The position numbers and the translations under genes were made by a program. From Lachnospiraceae bacterium (lineage in GTDB: Bacteria; Bacillota; Clostridia; Lachnospirales; Lachnospiraceae), in assembly GCA_902363445.1 (NCBI GenBank), contig CABJAB010000003.1, positions 434,001-498,000 of the forward strand: a DNA stretch of 64,000 nt, written 5' to 3'. How positions within the stretch are numbered: the stretch's first letter is position 1; each line of letters opens with the position of its first letter. Positions 40,185-49,777 of the stretch are shown piece after piece. The notes under the pieces were generated by a model. That model ran no database searches. It was not told the origin of the DNA and saw only the letters and a list, made by a program, of their open reading frames with translations.

Positions 40185-41402
40185 TTATATTCCAAGAAAA
40201 ACTTTCTCATACTCGTTAACAATGAACTGCCAGGAATAGGCATCCACAATTCTCCTCTTTGCCTTAACACTCAATTCTTTAATTTCTTCTTCGCTCATCT
40301 GATCACATCTATTAACTATTCTCGCCAAATTCCCCTCGTCCTTTGTCCAATAGAGGGCATTTTCCTCTGCCACTTCTCGGTTAAATCCTACATCCAGCAA
40401 TAGATTCAGCTCCGTGCTTCCCAGAGCCTCCAAAAGACTCGGGTTTGTTCCACCAACTTCATGTCCGTGTAAATAACCGTAAGCATTTTCTCTTATCTTT
40501 TTTAGCAGTTCCTGGTCATATACTGTCCCCACAAACTTGATTCGCCTGTCAGCCTTATAATGCAGCTTTGATTCCAGCTCTTCTAAAAACTTATCGTTAA
40601 CATTCGTGATGATTGCAAAGTCATATGTGGATTTAGATTTCATGAACTCCCTAATCATCGTCTCGTAATTGTTTTCCGGAACAAACCGCCCAACTACAAG
40701 ATAGTACCCATGTGTTTTCAATCCTTTACCCCGAAGCCAATCTGTAAATTCTGGCGCGTCATCATTCAAAACACTTTTTTGTTCATCAGCACCATAGGCA
40801 ATAAATATTGTCTTAGGGTCAACTCTGCCAATACCTTTGCCGTCATAGCATTTATGGATATACTTTTCAATGTTTACAGAATCGCAAATTACCAGATCAC
40901 AGTATTTGACCATCATTTGTTCCGAAATCTTCCAGTACTTCCGAATAGGCGCTGACCATTTTGCCCGCATCCACTCGTGACCATCCGGATTAAGATACAC
41001 ATTTCCACCCAGTCTATGAATTTTCTTATAATAATGTCTCATGAATGGTCCAATTCGGCAGGCCAAGACGTAGACAATAGGATGTTCAATATGATTTTTT
41101 TTAATATATTTGCAGCAATATTTCAATGCCGCCACATCATAGTAAATCGCCACAGCCGGTCCGATGTTTGGCACTGGAATTTTAAAACAATGCGCGTTGT
41201 GAAGTTCAAACTCCAGATTATTGATTTTGGCAGCTCCCGCTGCCTTTGTCTCATCCATGCATCCATCGCCGTTTGCCTTACAAGCTACATGGTATTTAAT
41301 TTTCTCATTATTCTGATGATACTCTGTCAGCTTATAAACAAAGGTCTCATAACCTCCGTAGGCTCCAAGAGACTTAGAACCGATTATAAATACATGTTGC
41401 AT
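40185..41402 (-). CDS. DUF1972/GT4 glycosyltransferase (rhamnosyltransferase-like)
   Basis: 405 aa. N-terminal DUF1972 part: VFIIGSKSLGAYGGYETFVYKL, then GPAVAIYYDVAALKYC, HEWMRAKWSAPIRKYWK. C-terminal GT-B donor part: YYLVVGRFVPENNYETMIREF and GYLHGHEVGGTNPSLLEALGS. This architecture is seen in the second-step transferases of Gram-positive capsules. Donor may be dTDP-rhamnose, not proven. GC begins to fall from this gene toward the distal end. Confidence 0.9.
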   Translation of the reverse strand: MQHVFIIGSKSLGAYGGYETFVYKLTEYHQNNEKIKYHVACKANGDGCMDETKAAGAAKINNLEFELHNAHCFKIPVPNIGPAVAIYYDVAALKYCCKYIKKNHIEHPIVYVLACRIGPFMRHYYKKIHRLGGNVYLNPDGHEWMRAKWSAPIRKYWKISEQMMVKYCDLVICDSVNIEKYIHKCYDGKGIGRVDPKTIFIAYGADEQKSVLNDDAPEFTDWLRGKGLKTHGYYLVVGRFVPENNYETMIREFMKSKSTYDFAIITNVNDKFLEELESKLHYKADRRIKFVGTVYDQELLKKIRENAYGYLHGHEVGGTNPSLLEALGSTELNLLLDVGFNREVAEENALYWTKDEGNLARIVNRCDQMSEEEIKELSVKAKRRIVDAYSWQFIVNEYEKVFLGI

Positions 41403-41541
41403 TTCTGGTTCATCCCCTTTGTTTTTTCTTCCACCACAAGCAGCGATATCATATAGTCCCTATTTCTCTATCAAAATGCAATCCTACTGTCACTTCACTA
41501 TTCCCCGTATCCAAAAATCTTGTTAATATTTCCAGCTTCTC

Positions 41542-42993
41542 TCACATGGATCCTTCTTTCTTAAACACCACCGCCACTGTCTTAAACAAAATCCGGAAAT
41601 CCAGTCCCATGCTCCACTCATTTATGTACTTCGTATCCAGCTTGACGACTTCCTCAAAATCTGTGACATTGCTCCGCCCGCTGACCTGCCACATCCCTGT
41701 CATTCCCGGCTTCGCCGCCAGTCTGGCGCGATGACGGAGTTCGTATTTCTCCCATTCGTCAACGGTCGGAGGGCGTGTCCCAACGAGGCTCATATCCCCT
41801 TTTAGTACGTTGAAAAACTGTGGGAATTCATCCAGGCTCCAGTCTCTGATATGATTGCCGATTCCCTTTTTAAATCTGCCATTCGGCAAAATTCTGCTCC
41901 CGATGATCCTCGGGTCCCATTGGACCTTAAACATCATGCCGCCTTGGACACGGTTTTGATCCGCCAGCTCTTTTTTCCGTTCCTCCGCATCCACATACAT
42001 GCTTCGGAATTTGTACAGTTTAAACTTCTTTCCATTTTTTCCGACCCTCGTCTGGGAAAAAAATATCGGGCCGGGAGAATAAACATAAATGATTGGAGCC
42101 AAAAAAAGAAAAAGGATACCAGTGATCGCACATCCTGCCAGACCGCCTGCGATATCAAGCGCACGTTTGATAAAAAGCTGTCCTGGCGTTGCATAATTAA
42201 GGCTCGTCGTTAATACTGTATATCTTCCGATGCGCTCCACAAACTGCTTTTTACCTAACAATTCACTTGGCTTAGTCAGATTAATATGTACCACAGTACC
42301 CATTTCCGTAAATTGATTTATCAGTTCCGTCGGATACGGCTCCTTTTCCGGAAGGCAGACGAATATCTCATCTACCCATTCCCTGCAGACATAGTCCACC
42401 ACATTATCGCGGCTTGCCACTATGAACACGCCCGCAATGTATGTCCCTTCCAGATCCCGGTCAAGTATTACCGCTCCCGCGAGGTGAAATTTTTCGTAAT
42501 TGTTGTCCCGGATATTATCTATGACTGCTTCCGCCATTTTCCCGACCGTCACAATGAGGAGTGAACGTTTCCCCGCCTCCTTCATTCTCTTTTTCAGAAC
42601 CTTTTTCCACGCCAGTCTCATAAAATAGCTGAGAACCGAATAAATTCCTCCCATGAGATACAGCGACACTCTCGAGTATTGCTCGCCTTCCTGGGCGGCG
42701 AACAAATAGAAGGTGGCGATAAGCATTACCAAGCATACGTGCCTGACCGTCATCACAAATTCTCTGTAATAGCCCCTTTTCAGGACATTTTTCAGAGACT
42801 CAAAAAATATCATGACAACAATTTCAATTAGTGTCAGCACCACCGCCATATTCCGGTATATATAATTTCCATACGGATTATGAAACCCATGGCGTATGAA
42901 ATAACCCAACAAAAAAGATATATGCAGGCACAAAATATCCAGCAGCATAAAATCCAGATGCTTCAGCCAGCCTTGTGATTCTTTTCTATACAT
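41542..42993 (-). CDS. Undecaprenyl-phosphate sugar phosphotransferase (priming enzyme)
   Basis: 483 aa. Several N-terminal helices and a CoA-binding-like domain (about residues 120-260), then the bacterial sugar transferase domain: KRALDIAGGLAGCAITGI, FFSQTRVGKNGKKFKLYKFR, WSLDEFPQFFNVLKGDMSLV, GTRPPTVDEWEKYE and KPGMTGMWQVSGRSN. It loads the first sugar-1-phosphate (Glc, Gal or an amino sugar) on undecaprenyl phosphate. ATG has a GATGAGGT site. Confidence 0.95.
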   Translation of the reverse strand: MYRKESQGWLKHLDFMLLDILCLHISFLLGYFIRHGFHNPYGNYIYRNMAVVLTLIEIVVMIFFESLKNVLKRGYYREFVMTVRHVCLVMLIATFYLFAAQEGEQYSRVSLYLMGGIYSVLSYFMRLAWKKVLKKRMKEAGKRSLLIVTVGKMAEAVIDNIRDNNYEKFHLAGAVILDRDLEGTYIAGVFIVASRDNVVDYVCREWVDEIFVCLPEKEPYPTELINQFTEMGTVVHINLTKPSELLGKKQFVERIGRYTVLTTSLNYATPGQLFIKRALDIAGGLAGCAITGILFLFLAPIIYVYSPGPIFFSQTRVGKNGKKFKLYKFRSMYVDAEERKKELADQNRVQGGMMFKVQWDPRIIGSRILPNGRFKKGIGNHIRDWSLDEFPQFFNVLKGDMSLVGTRPPTVDEWEKYELRHRARLAAKPGMTGMWQVSGRSNVTDFEEVVKLDTKYINEWSMGLDFRILFKTVAVVFKKEGSM

Positions 42994-43105
42994 ACCTCAT
43001 CTCCCCCTAACTGTCACCACATAGCGCTGCTTTTAAATTAGGGTTTGGGGCTTGATCCTTTTATCCATAGTATCCCTCCTGATATCAAGGTACCTTCAGG
43101 TTTCA

Positions 43106-43351
43106 TCACGCGCCGGCCGCTTTCGGCCGCTGCCGCACTGTAAGTTTCAGAACCAATGTATTTGACCGGTTACCATCCGTTATGCTGCCCATGTAACTCA
43201 TATAACGAAAAGCTTCTTCCTGGCCTATCGTCAGCTTATGCATAGTTAATTCCAGAACAGGGGCCTCTGGGTTTATAGAGGACGGCATCACGCTTTGTTC
43301 TGCATTCATCTTTAAAAGACTCAAATCCCCGGCCTTCTCCTCTAAAGGCAT
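43106..43351 (-). CDS. Small 81-aa protein, possibly the end of a frameshifted secreted protein
   Basis: No known family. Between cpsD and the priming transferase. Polar, ending in a Ser/Thr/Arg-rich stretch (VLKLTVRQRPKAAGA). Just upstream, in another frame, ATG at about 43422 begins MKKKWPVILLTAAARLV, a signal-peptide-like start that soon hits a stop. The two together could be one broken secreted protein; this small frame alone is weakly supported. Confidence 0.35.
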   Translation of the reverse strand: MPLEEKAGDLSLLKMNAEQSVMPSSINPEAPVLELTMHKLTIGQEEAFRYMSYMGSITDGNRSNTLVLKLTVRQRPKAAGA

Positions 43352-43439
43352 CTCGGAAATCCTGTCCTATGTACCAGACGCGCCGCGGCTGTCAGCAGTA
43401 TGACTGGCCATTTCTTTTTCATTCTGACTCAGTCCCTTA

Positions 43440-44159
43440 TTAATCTCCGTAATATTGACCATAATACTGGCCGTAATATCCATGCTCTTTCATATCTACT
43501 TTATTTAAAACAGTACCCAATATTTTACACTCCGTCTTATCCAACTGAGCCTTCACGCTTTGTGCCAGACGGTAACTGACCGTATTAGCCGCAATGACCA
43601 GAATCACGCCGTCGCACTCTTTAGCAATGATTGCCGCATCGATCACGCTGCCCACCGGCGGCGCATCCAGAAAAATATAGTCAAATTGTTCCTCAAGTCT
43701 CGCAAGGCCAAGCCGGAACATCTCTCCCGATAAAAGCTCTGCCGGGTTCGGCGGAAACGGTCCGGTGAAAACAAGACTCATATTTTCTATTGTCTCGCTG
43801 GGACATACAATTTCCGAAAGAGCCGCCTGCCCAGACAGAAAATGGCTGAGGCCCTTTGTTTTCCTGGTGGTCTGGTGAAGCCTTTTCCTGAGAACAGATT
43901 TCCTTAAATCCGCATCTATAAAAAGCACCTTTTTTCCCAACTCGGCAAACGCGGCCGCCGTCATATAGGAAACGTGGCTCTTCCCCTCATTTGGTATACA
44001 GCTGGTAAAAACGATCGTCCGAAATTCAGAACCACAGAATTGTATGTTGCTGCGCAGCGTCTTAAATGCCTCCTGCGTCCTGAAATCCCCATGTGTCTTC
44101 CCTGTCTGAAAAGACATATTCCTGGATTCCACAACAGAATTTAAACTTTTTGGCGCCAT
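43440..44159 (-). CDS. cpsD: CpsD/CapB-type tyrosine kinase
   Basis: 239 aa from the ATG at 44159 (GGAGG eight bases upstream; a GTG at 44168 is in frame). BY-kinase: Walker A FTSCIPNEGKSHVSYM, Walker A' VLFIDADLRKS, Walker B FLDAPPVGS. The tail ends in a Tyr-rich cluster (YYGQYYGQYYGD), the autophosphorylation site. It controls capsule polymerisation with CpsC, and CpsB is the likely phosphatase. Confidence 0.95.
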   Translation of the reverse strand: MAPKSLNSVVESRNMSFQTGKTHGDFRTQEAFKTLRSNIQFCGSEFRTIVFTSCIPNEGKSHVSYMTAAAFAELGKKVLFIDADLRKSVLRKRLHQTTRKTKGLSHFLSGQAALSEIVCPSETIENMSLVFTGPFPPNPAELLSGEMFRLGLARLEEQFDYIFLDAPPVGSVIDAAIIAKECDGVILVIAANTVSYRLAQSVKAQLDKTECKILGTVLNKVDMKEHGYYGQYYGQYYGD

Positions 44160-44171
44160 AGGTTTCACCTC

Positions 44172-44918
44172 CTATCTCTTTTTTCTCTTTTCCTTTTTTC
44201 CTTTATTCTTCTCAGTGCCTATTTCATCGCTGACCGGAATAATTCCGATATTAGTCAGGCCCAAATACCGTTCCACATCTTCCGCGTTGCGGATCTTATC
44301 ATTAAAAAGATAAACCGCCAGGATCACCATACAGGAAAACACCAGTCCTGCAGCCCCGGCAATGACCGCATTTTTCTTTAGGCTGGGTTTAGACGGATAT
44401 TCCGGTATATTGGCGCTGTCCACAATGCTCATTTTTTCAACGCCCATCTTCTCTTCCACATTCGAAGCGCTGATATCCACCACGGCATCCGCAATATCCC
44501 TCGCCATATAAGAATCCGAATGGCTCACTCGTATCGTCAAGATACGCGTATTATTATCATTGCTGACCGATACAATACCGGCCAGTGCTTCTGCCGTCAT
44601 ATCCAAGTTCAGTTTCTCGATTACCTGCTCCATGACCTCTCTGGAGGTAATGACCACCTTCGCATCATTCGTCAGCTGGGTAGCCGCGGATAAATCCTGA
44701 TTTGTAGCCACACTGTCCTGGTTCTGCCTGCTGATCACATATACCTTAGCACTGGAAACATAAATCGGTGTAATAAAGAGCTTTGTCACCAATACCGCTC
44801 CGAGTACAAAGACAAATGTAACTAAAAGTATAATTCCCTTTTTATGAAAAAGAACAAAAAACAACTCTCTCAAATCAATTTCCCGTTCTTCTGTATCTAT
44901 GTGTTCTTGTCTGTCCAT
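44172..44918 (-). CDS. cpsC: CpsC/Wzz-type chain-length and kinase-activating protein
   Basis: 248 aa. Two membrane segments (about 24-46 and 180-200) flank an extracellular helical domain, with the Pro-rich PEYPSKPSLKKN motif before the second one, typical of Wzz/YveK proteins. The basic end GTEKNKGKKEKRKKR is cytosolic and would contact CpsD, whose gene begins 12 bp later. Sets chain length of the capsule. Confidence 0.95.
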   Translation of the reverse strand: MDRQEHIDTEEREIDLRELFFVLFHKKGIILLVTFVFVLGAVLVTKLFITPIYVSSAKVYVISRQNQDSVATNQDLSAATQLTNDAKVVITSREVMEQVIEKLNLDMTAEALAGIVSVSNDNNTRILTIRVSHSDSYMARDIADAVVDISASNVEEKMGVEKMSIVDSANIPEYPSKPSLKKNAVIAGAAGLVFSCMVILAVYLFNDKIRNAEDVERYLGLTNIGIIPVSDEIGTEKNKGKKEKRKKR

Positions 44919-44930
44919 TTCTTTCTCCTG

Positions 44931-45656
44931 TTAATCAATATATCGGTTCTGCAGAAGCAGGCGCTGATTCCCACCGGTAATCTGCCTTATGTATGTTTCA
45001 CGGCACCATTTTCTCAGTCTTTTTTCACAGCCTTCCAATACCGGCGCCCGTTCATCCTCGTCATGAGCGTCGGTCGCGATAAAGTGAACCAATTCCCCTT
45101 TTAACAGCTGTTTAACAAAACTCGTTTTGAACAGCCGGCCTGCGTCTTCTACCGCATGGGCATTCACTTGAATTAAGGCTCCTAGGTCCACCAGCTCCTC
45201 AATTCTTTCCATATTCTTATTCAAGCTCCTGTATCGTTCCACATGAGCGAGAATCGGACGATAACCCTCGTTCGTGAGCAGTTCCACCGCACCTTTTATG
45301 TAGCTGTAATGCTGAACTGTTGAAAATTCAATCAAGACATAGTCCGTACCCGCCAGAGTTCGGCAGGCCCCTGATTCCAGTTCCTCTATCACATCCTGGA
45401 AAAAATAGATCTCGTTTCCTTCATATATTTTCAAATCCAGCGATTCGCCAACCGCCCGGCGGAGGGCCTGAAGGGCGTTCCGATACTCTTTCCGGTTTTC
45501 CCTATACCTGTCCGGTCTGTAATGAGGCGTGACTATAATCTCCGTGATGCCTTGGCTCGCTGCAATCCTGAGCATAGAAAGAGCCTGGTTCATAGATTTC
45601 GCACCATCATCCAAACCAGGTAAAGTATGATTATGGATATCTATAAAACTATTCAT
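44931..45656 (-). CDS. cpsB: PHP-type protein-tyrosine phosphatase, CpsB/CapC family
   Basis: 241 aa. PHP metal-binding: IDIHNHTLPGLDDGAKSM at the N-terminus, TPHYRPDRY, ILAHVERYRSL, and FIATDAHDEDER near the end. It dephosphorylates the CpsD tyrosine cluster and is the first gene of the capsule operon, behind the promoter at 45745-45774. Confidence 0.95.
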   Translation of the reverse strand: MNSFIDIHNHTLPGLDDGAKSMNQALSMLRIAASQGITEIIVTPHYRPDRYRENRKEYRNALQALRRAVGESLDLKIYEGNEIYFFQDVIEELESGACRTLAGTDYVLIEFSTVQHYSYIKGAVELLTNEGYRPILAHVERYRSLNKNMERIEELVDLGALIQVNAHAVEDAGRLFKTSFVKQLLKGELVHFIATDAHDEDERAPVLEGCEKRLRKWCRETYIRQITGGNQRLLLQNRYID

Positions 45657-45744
45657 GGCTTACCAACCGACTTCCATTTTATCTATTTCCACTCCGTTTA
45701 AATTAAAAAAATATCTGAAATCGACAAAATTCATTATCACCCTC

Positions 45745-45774
45745 ATAATACCCTTCCCCACATGTGTTTGTCAA
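45745..45774 (-). promoter_or_regulatory. Capsule operon promoter
   Basis: Minus-strand TTGACA (45774-45769) and TATTAT (45750-45745), 18-bp spacer, about 90 bp upstream of cpsB. The gap 45657-46314 is otherwise AT-rich and without a supported gene. Confidence 0.65.
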
Positions 45775-45942
45775 CTGCCAATATCCGGTCGGTTTTATTT
45801 GGTCGATAAAATTATTATTTTCTTTATTTTATAATAATACAGGTGATTTTTCATTTTTCTGCACGAATATATAAAATAATTTTAACAGAATCACTTTATA
45901 ATCCGCAAGAATAGATAAATACGTTTTTTATACGCTCAAATA

Positions 45943-45952
45943 CCCCCCCCCC
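45943..45952 (+). repeat. C10 homopolymer in the capsule/LTA-synthase intergenic region
   Basis: Ten consecutive C in very AT-rich DNA. It lies about 170 bp upstream of the capsule -35 and 280 bp upstream of the LTA-synthase promoter, not within either core promoter. Confidence 0.8.
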
Positions 45953-46234
45953 GTATATTTTTCTGTTTTAATAAATTTGATGAATAACCATTTTCATTTT
46001 TCTTTGTTTCTTCCGCATTTATTACACATAATCTACAATCTCAATGATCAGAATTCTATTTTTGTCTCTCAGCATTTGCATCAGTTCTAATAATTCTTCT
46101 GATCTTCTTTTCTATAGTAAGTCCGCGTATCCTATATATTAGAAGAGTGCTTATCTTCATACTGGCAATTTGCACAAAAAATTTCTACATTTTCATCCGG
46201 TCCCCACTTCACATATTTTTCATGATTTATCCTA

Positions 46235-46262
46235 TTGAAATTTTAGATATTTGTCTTAAAAT
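46235..46262 (+). promoter_or_regulatory. Promoter of the LTA-synthase-like gene
   Basis: TTGAAA (46235-46240) and TAAAAT (46257-46262) with a 16-bp spacer, about 50 bp upstream of the start. Confidence 0.6.
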
Positions 46263-46314
46263 AGAGCTGTACCTAAAAATCTGCTGAATTTTATCTATAA
46301 GTGAGGTAAAGAAT

Positions 46315-48279
46315 TTGAAACACCCCTTATCATCTGATTCTATACATAAGGAAATGAAGCGAATTCTGCACTTTTCCTGCCCTAACTGGCTGAATTGGCT
46401 GGCCGCAGCCCTCGCGCCTGTTCTGTCCTATTATCTGATGGAACTGATCACTCATGATCCATTTGAAATACCGATTCAGTTTCAGCTTCTCGGATGGATA
46501 TTTTCCTATTTATTGAGCGGCCTGCTGTTCTTTCTTTCCGGCAGGATGAACGTCGCTCTCGTACTGCCTCAAATTTTTATGGCCGTATTGGGGACCGCGA
46601 ATTATTTTGTGCTTTCCTTTCGTGAATCTCCCATTCTCCCCTGGGATATCGCCTCTGCCGGAACTGCTCTGTCCGTGGCGGATCATTTTTCTTTTTCTTT
46701 TTCTCCCCGCCTGACCGCGATTCTCCTGGCCTACCTTCTGCTTATCCTCTTCTGCCTTAAAATACGTATTCGTCTGGCAGGCGGATGGAGAAAACGGCTG
46801 ATTGGAACCGGAGCTGCCGCGGCCATGTCGGCCCTCTATGTTCTATGCCTACAGAACGATGCTCTGATGAACGCCCTGGACATCTACGAAATGCCTTTCA
46901 CCCAGGACTACGCGTATGAACAGAACGGATTTTTCGTGAGCTTCCTGGTAAACACTAAATACCTTAAGGTTCATGAGCCAAACGGTTACTCCCCAGAGAC
47001 GGCAGACGAGCTTCTGGAGCTGGCTTCCTCTGAGCACACAGCCAGTCGGTCCGCGCAGGATTTTTCCGAGAGCTTAAACCAGTCATCCTCATTTGGATAT
47101 ACGGGGGGGGGTATTTATTCCTCTGAAACCCCCGCATCTTCTGATGAAAAATCCGGCAGTGAGAACCAAAATCATCCCAATATCATCGTCATCATGAATG
47201 AAGCATTTTCAGACTTGTCCGTGATAGGAGATTTTGAAGTATCAGAGGACTACATGCCCTATTTCCGTTCGCTTTATGGGACTGAAAATACGATTTCCGG
47301 CAGTGTATACGTCTCTGTCCTGGGCGGAAATACGGCCAATACGGAATTCGAATTCCTTACCGGTGGCACCATGGCGTTTCTGCCTACAGGAAGCATCCCC
47401 TATCAGCAGTTCATTTCCGATGAATTTCCGGCTTTGCCCTCAATCCTGCAGAGCTATGGATACCAGACGATTGCTCTCCACCCCTACCTTTCCAGCGGAT
47501 GGCGCAGGAATCAGGTTTATCCCTTACTCGGTTTTGAAAACAGTCTTTTCACCTCGGACTTCCTATATAAAGAACGGCTCCGGGATTATGTGACAGACGA
47601 TTCCGCTTTTAAACAGATCATCCTGGAATACGAAAATAAAAAAGAGGATACTCCATTTTTTTCTTTTACTGTGACAATGCAGAATCATGGAGGCTATGCC
47701 CAGGAATGGGAGGATTTCGAACGGAATATCACAGCGGAAGGAACAGAGGAATCCGATTTATCCCGAATAAATGCCTACTTGTCTCTGATCAAAAAAACGG
47801 ATGATGCTTTTAAGGATCTCATCTCCTATTTTGAAGACTGCGGCGAGGAAACCATTATTCTCATGTTCGGGGACCACCAGCCCAATGTAGAGACCAGCTT
47901 TCTTGAAAACCTGTATGGAAAAAGCTATGAGGAACTGACGGAGGAAGAGCTTGCCCTCCGCTACCAGACGCCCTTTGTACTTTGGGCCAACTACGATATT
48001 GAAGAGGAAGAGGAGCTGGAACTCAGCGTCAATTATCTGAGCAGCCTGCTCATGGATACCGCGGGCCTGGAAAAGACCGCTTATCAGAAGTATCTGAGCT
48101 CCCTCCAAAAAGAGCTTCCCGTGATTACAGCCAACTTCGTTATCGATAAAGAGGGAAATTTCTACAGCGCCGGTGAATTTGACCAGCTGGACGAATTATT
48201 GAACGGGTATGAGATTATTCAATATAACCATCTGTTTGACAGTAAGAATCGAAATGACAGCGGTTATCTGCCTGATTAA
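46315..48279 (+). CDS. LTA-synthase-like membrane sulfatase-fold transferase
   Basis: 654 aa, TTG start at 46315 with GAGG eight bases upstream (an ATG at 46354 is an alternative). About five membrane helices in the first 175 residues, a flexible Ser/Glu-rich linker, then the alkaline-phosphatase/sulfatase domain: NIIVIMNEAFSDLS (metal-binding Glu), GGNTANTEFEFLTGG with the likely Thr nucleophile, HNHGG-like QNHGGY, and LMFGDHQPN. This class adds glycerol-phosphate to membrane or wall polymers (LtaS, or the related phosphoglycerol transferases). A G9 run in the linker (47103-47111) is in frame here. Confidence 0.93.
   Translation: MKHPLSSDSIHKEMKRILHFSCPNWLNWLAAALAPVLSYYLMELITHDPFEIPIQFQLLGWIFSYLLSGLLFFLSGRMNVALVLPQIFMAVLGTANYFVLSFRESPILPWDIASAGTALSVADHFSFSFSPRLTAILLAYLLLILFCLKIRIRLAGGWRKRLIGTGAAAAMSALYVLCLQNDALMNALDIYEMPFTQDYAYEQNGFFVSFLVNTKYLKVHEPNGYSPETADELLELASSEHTASRSAQDFSESLNQSSSFGYTGGGIYSSETPASSDEKSGSENQNHPNIIVIMNEAFSDLSVIGDFEVSEDYMPYFRSLYGTENTISGSVYVSVLGGNTANTEFEFLTGGTMAFLPTGSIPYQQFISDEFPALPSILQSYGYQTIALHPYLSSGWRRNQVYPLLGFENSLFTSDFLYKERLRDYVTDDSAFKQIILEYENKKEDTPFFSFTVTMQNHGGYAQEWEDFERNITAEGTEESDLSRINAYLSLIKKTDDAFKDLISYFEDCGEETIILMFGDHQPNVETSFLENLYGKSYEELTEEELALRYQTPFVLWANYDIEEEEELELSVNYLSSLLMDTAGLEKTAYQKYLSSLQKELPVITANFVIDKEGNFYSAGEFDQLDELLNGYEIIQYNHLFDSKNRNDSGYLPD
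47103..47111 (+). repeat. G9 homopolymer in the LTA-synthase-like coding region
   Basis: Nine consecutive G coding TGGG-I at about residue 264, between the membrane part and the catalytic domain. Present length keeps the frame open. Confidence 0.9.
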
Positions 48280-48280
48280 G

Positions 48281-48324
48281 AAAAAAGCCTGTGCATCTTA
48301 TAATAGGATACACAGGCTTTTATG
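48281..48324 (+). terminator. Bidirectional terminator
   Basis: AAAAGCCTGTG and CACAGGCTTTT arms (11 bp), with A/T runs on both sides, between the convergent LTA-synthase-like and trigger-factor-like genes. Confidence 0.9.
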
Positions 48325-48367
48325 TTTCAAATATCAACCATTATACTTATCAGCAGCTAATGACGGA

Positions 48368-49570
48368 TCATTCTGCGGCGGTGGAAGTTGTTTCCTCCGT
48401 AGAACCGGTATTTTCAACCTCTACCACATTCTGCTCCAGGAAATCCTGGATCCGGCTCTCCAAAAGGATATCCATCAAAAGCTTTTCTGAATAGCTCGAC
48501 TGGAGGGTTTCAAGGGTATACCCGTTCTCTTCCGCAAGCTTCTCACAGCCTTCCTGATATTCTTCGTCAGTGAGCTCCATATTTTCCTTTTCAACTACAG
48601 CGCGGACCAAAATCTGAGATTTCGCGCTGCTCTCGGCAGCCTTCTGGAGTTCAGACATAAATTCTTCTTCCGTCTTTTCCATGCTGCTCAGATATGTTTC
48701 CAGTTCCATTCCGTACATGGCCAGGCTGTTCTTAAACTGGGCCAACTGGCTGTCGTGGATGTAAGTAATGAGTTCTTCCGCGTCCTTTTTGAACGTGGCA
48801 TTGTTCATGACCTTTTCCCAAGCTTCGTTGATCTTATTGTTTCTCGCTTCTGTCTTTCTGTTGCTTTCCAGATCGGATTTCACATAAGCCCGGTATTCCT
48901 CAACTGTTTTGTATTCGTCGGAAATTCTCTGAACAAATTCATCATTCAGCTCCTGAGGGATTTCCTCTCCCTGAACATAATTGATCGTTACAGTGAAAAC
49001 GACGGCTTTGCCGTTCAGGTCCGAGTTCTGCTTGTAATCCTCCGGAAAAGTCAGGTTCAGTTCGACAGTCTCTCCAATATTCTTTCCCACCAGGCCGGAT
49101 TCAAAGCCTTCGATAAACTGACCGGATCCAATGGTAAGGTTAGTTCCGGTACCGCTGCCTCCGTCGAAAGCCACGCCGTCGATCTTCCCTACGAAGTCAA
49201 TGTTCACTACATCGCCGTCCTTCACGGTGCCTTCTTTGATTTCTTCATAGAGCGGCGTCGCGTTCTCTACCTGAGACTGAAGCTCCGCTTCTACCTCTTC
49301 ATCTGTCACCTCTGTGTTCTGGGCCGCCACTTCGATTCCTTTGTATTCGCCCAGTTCCACATATTCAGAAATATCTCCGAGGTCAAAAGCGCTGACGTAT
49401 TCCGGCATTTCTGTCGTAGCAGCCGTAGTCTCTTCGGAACCTCCGGAATTTTCACCGGCCGTAGTCTCTTCACCGGCCGCGGTCGTTTTCTCTTCCGATT
49501 TTTTATTGCCGCAGGCAGCCACTGATAAAACCATGACTGCGCAGAGCAGCACTGCAATTCCTTTTTTCAT
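48368..49570 (-). CDS. Trigger-factor-like peptidyl-prolyl isomerase lipoprotein
   Basis: 400 aa. Lipobox: VMVLSVAACGNKKS; Thr/Glu-rich linker; an FKBP-type PPIase domain (about residues 105-195: DGDVVNIDFVGKIDGVAFDGG, IGSGQFIEGFESGLVGKNIGE, LNLTFPEDY) followed by the helical C-terminal chaperone domain of trigger factor. The ribosome-binding N-terminal part is replaced by a linker and short segment, and the signal places it outside. Likely an extracytoplasmic foldase (PrsA-like job). Confidence 0.93.
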   Translation of the reverse strand: MKKGIAVLLCAVMVLSVAACGNKKSEEKTTAAGEETTAGENSGGSEETTAATTEMPEYVSAFDLGDISEYVELGEYKGIEVAAQNTEVTDEEVEAELQSQVENATPLYEEIKEGTVKDGDVVNIDFVGKIDGVAFDGGSGTGTNLTIGSGQFIEGFESGLVGKNIGETVELNLTFPEDYKQNSDLNGKAVVFTVTINYVQGEEIPQELNDEFVQRISDEYKTVEEYRAYVKSDLESNRKTEARNNKINEAWEKVMNNATFKKDAEELITYIHDSQLAQFKNSLAMYGMELETYLSSMEKTEEEFMSELQKAAESSAKSQILVRAVVEKENMELTDEEYQEGCEKLAEENGYTLETLQSSYSEKLLMDILLESRIQDFLEQNVVEVENTGSTEETTSTAAE

Positions 49571-49724
49571 GTTTGATTCCTTTCTCCCTTTCCTTGTTGT
49601 CTATTTTACATCCACCCTCCCGTTATACCATAATCGTCTTTAAAAATAAAGAACTTTGTACCAGTTCATACTTTTTTCATATAAATACACGAAAAAAAAT
49701 ATCTGAATGTTTATAAAAAAATAC

Positions 49725-49752
49725 TTGAAATTCCTGGAAAGCCTGCTATAAT
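49725..49752 (+). promoter_or_regulatory. Cold-shock gene promoter
   Basis: TTGAAA (49725-49730) and TATAAT (49747-49752), 16-bp spacer. Confidence 0.75.
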
Positions 49753-49777
49753 GTAATTGTATTCACAGATTTAAAGT

